Source: Pseudobowmanella sp964228145
Lineage (GTDB): Bacteria; Pseudomonadota; Gammaproteobacteria; Enterobacterales; Alteromonadaceae
Length of the DNA: 8,397 bases
Direction: 5' to 3'
Assembly (NCBI GenBank): GCA_964228145.1
Contig: CAXQZJ010000008.1
Location: forward strand, 1-8,397
How positions within the stretch are numbered: the first letter of the stretch is position 1; each line of letters begins with the position of its first letter. Under the pieces are notes generated by a model. It had not been told where the DNA came from. It did not search any database and saw only the letters and a program-made list of their open reading frames with translations. Shown here in pieces: positions 1 through 5,736 of this stretch. The position numbers and the translations under genes were made by a program.

Positions 1-120
1 GGTGCAGGTGATGTCGATGCAGAAACCAGCGCCAGTTTATTGAAGCAACGCATCGATCAGCTACAACTCTCAGAGTCAGGTAAGTTCTGGCATGCAAATG
101 GCCAAACGCTACCCTGGTAA
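1..120 (+). CDS. C-terminal end of a probable short-chain dehydrogenase/reductase (partial)
   Basis: An open frame enters from the left edge in frame 1 and stops with TAA at 118-120, giving 39 residues. The tail ends SGKFWHANGQTLPW. A closing segment of the form SG-x-F-(aromatic)-x2-G-x3-PW is typical of the C-factor (CsgA-like) group of NAD(P)-dependent short-chain dehydrogenases, where a small hydrophobic residue, Gly and a final Pro-Trp finish the Rossmann-fold protein. The preceding part, with an acidic stretch and a basic helix (SLLKQRIDQL), fits the last helix of that family. The catalytic Ser-Tyr-Lys and the cofactor site lie outside the window, so substrate and activity cannot be judged. 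The gene is on the same strand as the operon downstream but is 208 bases away from it. Confidence 0.6.
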   Translation, partial: GAGDVDAETSASLLKQRIDQLQLSESGKFWHANGQTLPW

Positions 121-328
121 TTGTAATAAAATTGTTTAAGGTTTTGCCTGTGTGTAAATGGTTTTGCGCACAGGTTAAAGAAAGTTAGAATTTCTTTCTC
201 AATTAAGCCAGTTTACCCAAATTTTTATCCTAGCCCATTCCATCTGCCTCCCTGCAAATGGCAAAGCCTGTTTCCTTTATGTGAACTACCATAGCCTGTA
301 AATATATGCCTAGTGAAAGGTAAGGATT
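121..328. other. Intergenic region upstream of the bkd operon
   Basis: This 208-base AT-rich gap contains a strong hairpin near its left end (147-174) and a weaker inverted repeat, AAAGAAA at 177-183 with TTTCTTT at 191-197. The operon promoter should lie here, but I see no strong sigma-70 site. The best candidates are TTAAGC (203-208) with TATCCT (226-231) at 17-base spacing, and a poor TTTATG (277-282) with TAAATA (299-304). The E1-alpha start at 329 is preceded by AAAGG at 316-320, 8 bases away, a good ribosome binding site. No regulator gene is adjacent. Confidence 0.5.
147..174 (+). terminator. Hairpin after the SDR gene, possible weak terminator
   Basis: Bases 147-155 pair with 166-174 in a 9-pair stem (7 Watson-Crick and 2 G-U) around a 10-base loop. 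It sits 27 bases past the stop codon of the upstream gene. The sequence after the stem is TTAAAG, with no run of T, so it does not meet the usual rule for intrinsic termination. It could instead protect the 3' end of the upstream mRNA or mark a rho-dependent end. Confidence 0.3.
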
Positions 329-1519
329 ATGCAGGATAGAAACCACTTGGGTGACGTTACTCTGACCCACACCGTGAGCCTTATAGACAAAGGGATTGTC
401 AATATCCCCATGTTACAAGTGATGAACCCTGACGGAACGCTCCACGAGGGCGTTGAACTGCCAGAAATCGGACAGGATCTGGCAGTTAAAATGTATCGTA
501 CGATGCAGTTTATCCGCGTATTAGATGAACGTATGGTGGCGGCTCAGCGGCAAGGAAGGATCAGTTTCTATCTGGCCAGCACCGGCGAGGAAGCCGCATC
601 GGTTGGAAGTGCCGCTGCACTTCAGGATTGTGATCTGATCATGTCCCAGTACCGAGAGCAAGGGGCGCTGGCGTTTCGGGGCTATACCACTGAGCAATTT
701 ATGAATCAGATGTTCAGTAATGAGAAAGAGCCCAATAAGGGCCGTCAAATGCCTATCCACTATGGTGCGAAAGAACTTAATTTTATGACAATTTCTTCGC
801 CGTTGGGTACGCAAATACCGCAAGCTAGTGGTTATGCCTACGGTCAAAAGATGTCAGGAACGCAAGCCGTAACCCTATGTTATTTCGGTGAAGGCGCCGC
901 GTCTGAGGGTGACTTCCATGCAGGGTTGAATATGGCAGCTGTGTTGAATTGCCCGGCTATTTTCTTCTGCCGCAACAATGGTTACGCCATTTCTACGCCA
1001 GCGGATGAACAATTTGCCGGTGACGGTATTGCATCTCGCGGACTAGGTTACGGCATCAAAACCATCCGTGTTGACGGCAATGACATTTTTGCAGTTTATA
1101 TGGCTACCTTAAAAGCCCGTGAAATCGCCGTCAGCGAAGCGTGCCCGGTCCTGATTGAAGCCATGAGCTACCGGTTAGCAGCACACTCGACCTCGGATGA
1201 CCCTACAGGCTATCGTTCTAAAGACGAAGAGGCGCGCTGGCAGGCAAAAGATCCTATCGCTCGTTTGGGTAACTGGCTGGCAGCAAAAGGGTGGATCGAC
1301 CCTAGTGAAGATAAAGAGTACCTTGACAGCAAGCGCGCTGAGGTGCTTGAAGAGTTAAAGCGGGTTGAAAAAGTGCCGGTGTGTCGTATCGAAGAACTGA
1401 TCGAAGATGTTTACGATACACCGCCCTGGCACTTGCAGGAACAACTTGCGGAGTTGAAACAACATATTCGCAAATACCCTGAAGCCTATCCAAAAACTGC
1501 GTCACGGATTGAGGAGTAA
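329..1519 (+). CDS. bkdA1: Branched-chain 2-oxoacid dehydrogenase E1 component, alpha subunit
   Basis: This is the thiamine diphosphate-binding alpha subunit of E1, which decarboxylates 2-oxoacids from Val, Leu and Ile and transfers the acyl group to lipoyl-E2 in the cytoplasm. The 396 residues follow mature human BCKDHA closely from end to end: QRQGRISFY near residue 74, KGRQMP-x-HYG near 137, TISSP-x-x-TQIPQA near 154, and YFGEGAASEGD near 185. The ThDP/Mg motif runs from G187-E-G to N216-N217, with the GEG form of BCKDH rather than the GDG common in pyruvate enzymes. The loop at 281-296 (YRLAAHSTSDD) aligns the His-Ser pair H286-S287 with human H291-S292. The ATG at 329 has AAAGG 8 bases upstream and gives a full-length N-terminus. 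First gene of the operon; the E1-beta gene starts 3 bases after the stop. Pyruvate specificity is unlikely but not excluded by sequence alone. Confidence 0.93.
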   Translation: MQDRNHLGDVTLTHTVSLIDKGIVNIPMLQVMNPDGTLHEGVELPEIGQDLAVKMYRTMQFIRVLDERMVAAQRQGRISFYLASTGEEAASVGSAAALQDCDLIMSQYREQGALAFRGYTTEQFMNQMFSNEKEPNKGRQMPIHYGAKELNFMTISSPLGTQIPQASGYAYGQKMSGTQAVTLCYFGEGAASEGDFHAGLNMAAVLNCPAIFFCRNNGYAISTPADEQFAGDGIASRGLGYGIKTIRVDGNDIFAVYMATLKAREIAVSEACPVLIEAMSYRLAAHSTSDDPTGYRSKDEEARWQAKDPIARLGNWLAAKGWIDPSEDKEYLDSKRAEVLEELKRVEKVPVCRIEELIEDVYDTPPWHLQEQLAELKQHIRKYPEAYPKTASRIEE

Positions 1520-1522
1520 CCC

Positions 1523-2500
1523 ATGGCCCAGATGAATCTATTACAAGCAATTAACAGCGCCTTAATTACAGCGATGACTGAAGACGAGAGGGTCATGGTA
1601 TTTGGCGAAGACGTTGGCCATTTTGGCGGGGTATTTCGCGCCACCAGTCACTTGCAAGAGAAGTTTGGTAAGGCAAGATGTTTTAATACGCCACTGACAG
1701 AACAAGGTATATTAGGCTTTGCTAATGGTCTGGCCTCGCAAGGGTCAGTCGCTGTCGCTGAAATTCAGTTTGCTGACTACATTTTTCCGGCTTTTGACCA
1801 GATCGTCAACGAGACAGCCAAATGGCGCTATCGTTCTGGCGGGCAGTATTCCGTTGGGACTTTGACAATTCGTACCCCCTACGGTGGGGGAATACATGGC
1901 GGCCATTATCATTCTCAATCTCCGGAAGCGTATTTTGCCCACACGCCAGGCTTAAAAATTGTCGTGCCGCGCAATCCCTACCAAGCCAAAGGCCTGCTGC
2001 TGGCGTCAATCCGTGATGATAATCCGGTGCTGTTTATGGAGCCCACACGGCTCTACCGAGCAGCGGTCGGTGACGTGCCCGAAGAGGATTACACCTTACC
2101 TCTAGGGAAAGCCGAAATCATGCACCAAGGCGACGACATCACCTTGGTAGGCTGGGGTGCGCAAATGGAAGTGATTGAAAAAGCGGCAAAAATGGCCAGT
2201 GAAAAAGGTGTGTCATGTGAAATAATTGATTTGCGTAGTATTTTGCCATGGGATGCTCACACAGTGGCGGCTTCGGTGGAGAAAACCGGACGCTTACTCG
2301 TTAGTCACGAGGCACCGCTGACCGGTGGTTTCGCCAGCGAAATTACCGCGACTATTCAGAAGATGTGTTTCCTTAACCTTGAATCTCCGGTTGAACGAAT
2401 TTGTGGCTTAGATACGCCATATCCATTGGCGCACGAGAAAGAGTATATGCCGGACCACCTGAAGGTGTTTGAGGGAATTATGCGCAGCGTGAATTTTTAA
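1523..2500 (+). CDS. bkdA2: Branched-chain 2-oxoacid dehydrogenase E1 component, beta subunit
   Basis: This subunit completes the alpha2-beta2 E1 heterotetramer. Its 325 residues are the usual length for bacterial forms and match the BCKDHB family: the pyrimidine-binding region with FGEDVG-x-FGGVFR near 27, FNTPLTEQGI near 54 (E60 is the expected Glu that activates the ThDP aminopyrimidine), the IQFADYIFPAFDQI segment near 81, and HYHSQSPEA near 128, whose H130 aligns with the active-site His of human E1-beta. The C-terminal transketolase-type domain contains IIDLRSI-x-PWD near 234 and SHEAP near 261. GAGGAG at 1511-1516 lies 6 bases before the ATG, inside the end of the alpha gene, so translation of the two subunits is probably coupled, which fits their 1:1 stoichiometry. 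Confidence 0.94.
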   Translation: MAQMNLLQAINSALITAMTEDERVMVFGEDVGHFGGVFRATSHLQEKFGKARCFNTPLTEQGILGFANGLASQGSVAVAEIQFADYIFPAFDQIVNETAKWRYRSGGQYSVGTLTIRTPYGGGIHGGHYHSQSPEAYFAHTPGLKIVVPRNPYQAKGLLLASIRDDNPVLFMEPTRLYRAAVGDVPEEDYTLPLGKAEIMHQGDDITLVGWGAQMEVIEKAAKMASEKGVSCEIIDLRSILPWDAHTVAASVEKTGRLLVSHEAPLTGGFASEITATIQKMCFLNLESPVERICGLDTPYPLAHEKEYMPDHLKVFEGIMRSVNF

Positions 2501-2506
2501 AGGGAG
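2501..2506 (+). promoter_or_regulatory. Ribosome binding site that decides the E2 start
   Basis: AGGGAG directly follows the E1-beta stop codon. It is only 1 base from the first in-frame ATG (2508) but 7 bases from the second (2514). Normal spacing therefore favours 2514, giving a protein that begins MTDFILPDIGEG, the customary N-terminus of a lipoyl domain. Confidence 0.6.
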
Positions 2507-2513
2507 CATGACA

Positions 2514-4076
2514 ATGACAGATTTTATTTTACCCGATATTGGTGAAGGCATTGTTGAATGTGAACTGATCGAGTGGTTGGTAGAAGAGGGCGATCATATC
2601 GTTGAAGACCAGCCTGTCGCAGAAGTCATGACGGATAAGGCAATGGTTCAGATCCCGGCGATGCACACTGGCACTGTTACCCGACTGTATTACCAAAAAG
2701 GCGATATAGCCAAGGTTCATCAACCTTTGTTTGCGATGCAATTAGCTGATAGCGCTGATGTGTCATCTCAAGGAGATAACCTGCAAGAAGAGACTGCAAA
2801 CCAGCTTAATAGCCAGCAAAGTGAAGAGCAACCACGCGCTGTATCACCGGAACCAACAGGCCAATTGGAAGATTTTATTCTGCCGGACATAGGTGAAGGC
2901 ATCGTTGAGTGCGAACTGGTCGAATGGCTGGTTGAAGAGGGTCAACAAATCAAAGAAGACCAACCCGTTGCCGAAGTAATGACAGATAAAGCCATGGTAC
3001 AAATTCCGGCTAAGCACGATGGAATTGTTGCCAAGCTGTATTACAACAAAGGCGATATCGCCAAGGTTCACCAACCTTTATTCGCGATGTCGATTGCAAA
3101 CAGTGATAGCGGACAGAAAGTGGTAACCACACCACCCACGAAACCTCAGGAGTCATCTGCGGTTTCTGCTGCGCAATCTGGCACAGTGCAAAAGGTTAGC
3201 AAAGCAGGTAAAGCCTTGGCTAGTCCAGCTGTCAGACGCCTTGCCCGCGAGCAGGGAATCAATATTGCCGAGGTTCCTGGCAGCGGCGCCAAAGGGCGCG
3301 TTATGAAAGAAGATATTAAACGTTTTGTTGATGGTGATTCTCGCGCTGAGACTAAAACTGGACCTACAGGTGTGACTCGCACAGAGCCCATTCGTGGCAT
3401 AAAGGCAGCGATGGCGAAGCAAATGACCGAATCGGTCAGCACCATACCTCACTTTACCGTAAGTGATGAAATTGAAATGGATGCCTTAATCAGTGCTCGC
3501 AGTCAGCTTAAACCTGTATTTGAAGAGCAAGGGCTTAAGCTGAGTTTCATGCCGTTTATCATCAAGGCACTGTCTAATGCGTTATCTGCGTATCCAATCA
3601 TTAACGCGCAAGTTAACGCCGATTGCAGTGAGATAACCTACTTCGATGATCACAATATCGGCGTAGCAATAGACAGTAAAATCGGCTTGATTGTGCCTAA
3701 TATCAAAGGGGTCCAAACAATGTCCTTGACGGATATTGCCAAAGAACTGAACCGCTTGATTGATGCGGGGCGGGAAGGGCGTCTGTCGAAGCAGGATCTC
3801 ACCGGAGGCACAATAAGTATTTCTAATGTAGGTGTAATCGGCGGCACAACAGCAACACCGGTCATTAACAAACCTGAAGCGGCGATTGTAGCTTTGGGTA
3901 AAATGCAAACCTTACCCAGGTTCGATCAACAGGGCCAGGTCAAAGCGGTCAATCTGATGCATATCAGTTGGAGTGGTGATCACCGGATTATTGACGGCGC
4001 GACTATGGTTCGCTTCAGTAATAAGTGGAAAAGCTATTTAGAAAATCCGTTTAGTATGTTTTCAGTATTAAAATAA
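2514..4076 (+). CDS. bkdB: Branched-chain 2-oxoacid dehydrogenase E2 (dihydrolipoamide acyltransferase) with two lipoyl domains
   Basis: E2 forms the core of the complex: swinging lipoyl arms take the acyl group from E1, the catalytic domain hands it to CoA, and E3 reoxidises the arm. From the start at 2514 (520 residues), lipoyl domain 1 spans about 3-80 with lipoyl Lys42 in TDKAM, and lipoyl domain 2 about 120-197 with Lys159 in TDKAM. A linker rich in Gln, Ser and Glu separates them. The peripheral-subunit-binding domain is about 233-273 (ASPAVRRLAREQGI through GRVMKEDI), and the catalytic domain about 290-518, with H490 and D494 in the DHRIIDG motif. The two lipoyl domains agree at about 65 of 78 residues. 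Pseudomonas and human counterparts carry one, so the protein is about 100 residues longer. An intrinsic terminator follows; no E3 gene is present here. The ATG at 2508 would add two residues. Confidence 0.93.
   Translation: MTDFILPDIGEGIVECELIEWLVEEGDHIVEDQPVAEVMTDKAMVQIPAMHTGTVTRLYYQKGDIAKVHQPLFAMQLADSADVSSQGDNLQEETANQLNSQQSEEQPRAVSPEPTGQLEDFILPDIGEGIVECELVEWLVEEGQQIKEDQPVAEVMTDKAMVQIPAKHDGIVAKLYYNKGDIAKVHQPLFAMSIANSDSGQKVVTTPPTKPQESSAVSAAQSGTVQKVSKAGKALASPAVRRLAREQGINIAEVPGSGAKGRVMKEDIKRFVDGDSRAETKTGPTGVTRTEPIRGIKAAMAKQMTESVSTIPHFTVSDEIEMDALISARSQLKPVFEEQGLKLSFMPFIIKALSNALSAYPIINAQVNADCSEITYFDDHNIGVAIDSKIGLIVPNIKGVQTMSLTDIAKELNRLIDAGREGRLSKQDLTGGTISISNVGVIGGTTATPVINKPEAAIVALGKMQTLPRFDQQGQVKAVNLMHISWSGDHRIIDGATMVRFSNKWKSYLENPFSMFSVLK
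2520..3105 (+). repeat. Tandem lipoyl-domain coding repeat within the E2 gene
   Basis: Two copies of a roughly 234-base unit lie at about 2520-2753 and 2871-3104, separated by a 117-base linker. The encoded domains share long identical blocks, such as EDQPVAEVMTDKAMVQIPA and KGDIAKVHQPLFAM. The DNA differs at many third positions: in the first 24 aligned codons, 11 of 23 codons for an identical residue use different synonyms. This points to an old duplication held by selection on the protein rather than a recent copy. Confidence 0.85.
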
Positions 4077-4079
4077 ATT

Positions 4080-4101
4080 AAGCCGCGAAAGCGGCTTTTT
4101 T
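4080..4101 (+). terminator. Rho-independent terminator of the bkd operon
   Basis: Four bases after the E2 stop codon, AGCCGC (4081-4086) and GCGGCT (4091-4096) form a GC-rich stem with a GAAA tetraloop; A4080 can add a pair with T4097. A run of six T (4096-4101) follows. This is a complete intrinsic terminator and separates the bkd operon from the genes to the right. Confidence 0.93.
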
Positions 4102-4169
4102 GTGTCAGTTGCGTGTCCGCTCGGTTCGCACCTGGCGTGTTGCAACCCATCAATACTTGCTGTCATGCT

Positions 4170-4198
4170 TTGCTTCGGTCAAAGTAAGCCTATATACG
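4170..4198 (+). promoter_or_regulatory. Candidate sigma-70 promoter for the small membrane protein gene and possibly rlmJ-kinase-tesB
   Basis: TTGCTT (4170-4175) as the -35 element and TATACG (4193-4198) as the -10 element are 17 bases apart. They match the consensus at 3 and 4 of 6 positions. The site lies after the bkd terminator and about 20 bases before the chosen start at 4219, where a promoter is needed. The match is modest. Confidence 0.35.
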
Positions 4199-4218
4199 TG
4201 AGAAACAACGAGGAAAGG

Positions 4219-4815
4219 ATGTCCCGATATATTATGTTGATAGGCTTGGCGCTGGTGATACTCGCGCCCGGCGTTATTACCTTTATGGTCCGTCATCATA
4301 GTCAAGGCTCTGGAGCACTGGATCGGCAGCAAAGTTTAGTCACTGAATCACTTTGTACGAAGAAACTGGACGGGGAATTGCTGCTGGTCATGGACCAGCG
4401 AACAGTTCGCTTGCCACCGAATGTTACCGTACCCTGTTATAACCAGAAGCAATCCATCGCCGAGGTTGTAGCTCAGCAACCCCTTGATGTGGCAATGTTA
4501 GCCGCTGCAATGGACTTCCATCTGGCGGGCAGTCTTGATGCGTTTGCCCCGGTTGACTCATCACTCATCACACCCTTCGAGCAAGCAGTTAGCGTGGCTG
4601 CACTGCGTACCGGGGCACAAGTGCAGGATTACGCCTGTGATCTCGAAATTTGCATTGCTTCACTCAGCATCCATGATGATTCACAAGTCGCTCGTTTACG
4701 TCACTGGCTTGTACAGACCGACGAAAAAACTGCGCTAAACCGCGCTTCTTATTGGTTAGGCGAGACTGCAGGTCGCGACGCTTCTGTGGTTAACATGCTG
4801 ATTATGCAGTGGTAA
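4219..4815 (+). CDS. Membrane-anchored protein of unknown function, 198 residues
   Basis: I do not recognise the family. The frame is open from a GTG at 4102, but that start lies against the bkd terminator T-run and has no ribosome binding site. The ATG at 4219 has GAGGA at 4210-4214, 4 bases away, and places a hydrophobic segment at the very N-terminus (residues 4-24), a signal anchor or uncleaved signal peptide. The remaining 170 or so residues are soluble in character and would probably face the periplasm, though Arg on both sides of the segment makes topology uncertain. Four cysteines (46, 73, 140, 145) lie outside the membrane segment and could form two disulfides. The C-terminal third is helical in character, with several Trp and Arg (RLRHWLV, RASYWLGE). 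The gene lies between the bkd operon and rlmJ, 80 bases before rlmJ, with no terminator between them. Confidence 0.75.
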   Translation: MSRYIMLIGLALVILAPGVITFMVRHHSQGSGALDRQQSLVTESLCTKKLDGELLLVMDQRTVRLPPNVTVPCYNQKQSIAEVVAQQPLDVAMLAAAMDFHLAGSLDAFAPVDSSLITPFEQAVSVAALRTGAQVQDYACDLEICIASLSIHDDSQVARLRHWLVQTDEKTALNRASYWLGETAGRDASVVNMLIMQW

Positions 4816-4866
4816 AACTAAGGTATTGCTTGAATAGAGTTAATTTCCGCACCACAAAGGGGTAAC

Positions 4867-4884
4867 ATGGCGTTTTTATTTTGA
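4867..4884 (+). other. Possible five-codon leader reading frame before rlmJ
   Basis: AAGGGG at 4857-4862 is a near-ideal Shine-Dalgarno sequence, 4 bases before an ATG at 4867. This opens a frame of only five codons (MAFLF) ending in TGA at 4882-4884. The stop overlaps GAGGG (4883-4887), the ribosome binding site used for rlmJ. Ribosomes ending here could affect initiation at 4896. It may be chance. Confidence 0.2.
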
Positions 4885-4887
4885 GGG
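4883..4887 (+). promoter_or_regulatory. Ribosome binding site that decides the rlmJ start
   Basis: GAGGG lies 8 bases before the GTG at 4896. The open frame could begin earlier at TTG 4881, but that codon overlaps this site and would add five residues not present in known RlmJ proteins, which begin MLSYRH. Confidence 0.65.
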
Positions 4888-4895
4888 CGTCGCCA

Positions 4896-5735
4896 GTGCT
4901 GAGCTACCGACACGAATTCCATGCGGGTAATTATGCAGATGTGTTTAAACATCTATGCCAATCCTTGGTGTTGCAACAGTTAACCCGCAAGCCCAAACCT
5001 TTGACATATCTGGACAGTCATTCGGCTGCTGGCCGCTACAATTTAGCATCCGATATGGCACAAAAAACTGCTGAGTTCGTCGGCGGGGTTGATGCATTAT
5101 TGAGGGCATCACTTCATTCAACCCAAGCTCAGGGTTATTTAGCTTTGGTGGAAAGCTTAAGAGAGCAGAATCAATATCCGGGCTCTCCAGCGGTTGCGGC
5201 GAACCTGCTAAGAGCAGAGGACCGCTTGGTTTTAATGGAATTGCACAATACTGAAATCAATAACCTGCGTGACAACATGGGGGGTGACCCTCGGGTGGCA
5301 ATTCATCATCGTGATGGTTTCGAAGGGTTGCTCGCCGTTACGCCGCCGACACCCGCCCGGGGGTTGGCGCTGATCGATCCGCCCTATGAGCGAACTGAGG
5401 AATACCAGCAAGTTGTAAAAACGTTAAAAGCCTTGCACCAACGTTGGCCAGTAGGTGTTATCGCACTGTGGTATCCCTTACTCGCGAAAAAACGTAACAA
5501 AGCACCGGCCATGATCGAGGCAATTGCAAAAAATCAGCCTTCCAGTCTGTACCGTGCGGAAATATGGGTAAAGTCGCAGCCAGATGAATTAGGTATGTAT
5601 GGCTGTGGTATGGCTTTTATCAATTTACCATGGCAAGTTGATGTGCAAATCGAAAGCCTGATGCCTGAGCTGGTGCAAGCACTTGGAAATCAACAAGGTG
5701 GTTGCTTTAGCGAATGGATAATCAAGCCTGAATAA
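4896..5735 (+). CDS. rlmJ: 23S rRNA (adenine(2030)-N6)-methyltransferase RlmJ
   Basis: RlmJ uses S-adenosylmethionine to methylate N6 of A2030 (E. coli numbering) in 23S rRNA, acting on free rRNA before ribosome assembly is complete. From the GTG start the protein has 279 residues, against about 280 in E. coli, and begins MLSYRHEFHAGNYADVFKH, nearly the same as the E. coli N-terminus with its conserved Tyr4, His6 and Lys18. Other family marks are the SAM-binding segment LDSHSAAGRY near 39-48, YPGSP near 94-98, an acidic residue in LMELH near 115, the adenine-methyltransferase motif DPPY at 161-164 in a GLALIDPPYE context, and ALWYP near 190. The kinase gene begins 1 base after the TAA, so the two are likely co-transcribed. 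No sign of damage. Confidence 0.95.
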   Translation: MLSYRHEFHAGNYADVFKHLCQSLVLQQLTRKPKPLTYLDSHSAAGRYNLASDMAQKTAEFVGGVDALLRASLHSTQAQGYLALVESLREQNQYPGSPAVAANLLRAEDRLVLMELHNTEINNLRDNMGGDPRVAIHHRDGFEGLLAVTPPTPARGLALIDPPYERTEEYQQVVKTLKALHQRWPVGVIALWYPLLAKKRNKAPAMIEAIAKNQPSSLYRAEIWVKSQPDELGMYGCGMAFINLPWQVDVQIESLMPELVQALGNQQGGCFSEWIIKPE

Positions 5736-5736
5736 C

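Noticed and set aside
521..847. Antisense open frame of 108 codons opposite E1-alpha.
   Set aside because: No start signal or recognisable protein, and the sense strand codes for conserved E1-alpha here.
2508..2513. ATG 2508 as the E2 start.
   Set aside because: It is only 1 base from the AGGGAG ribosome binding site; ATG 2514 has normal spacing. The difference is two residues and does not affect function.
2844..3074. Antisense open frames opposite the E2 gene (also 2529-2741, 3146-3452, 3582-3908).
   Set aside because: They are shadows of a strongly conserved gene. The two opposite the lipoyl domains resemble each other only because the sense strand is repeated.
4139..4146. GTTGCAAC palindrome as an operator.
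   Set aside because: An 8-base palindrome is expected by chance in a window this size, and it is too short to assign to a regulator.
4102..4218. N-terminal extension of the small membrane protein from GTG 4102 (39 extra residues).
   Set aside because: The GTG directly abuts the terminator T-run, has no Shine-Dalgarno sequence, and the stretch contains the likely promoter. The ATG at 4219 has a ribosome binding site and puts the hydrophobic segment at the N-terminus.
4881..4895. TTG start for rlmJ at 4881.
   Set aside because: It overlaps the ribosome binding site for GTG 4896, and the five added residues are absent from known RlmJ, which begins MLSYRH.
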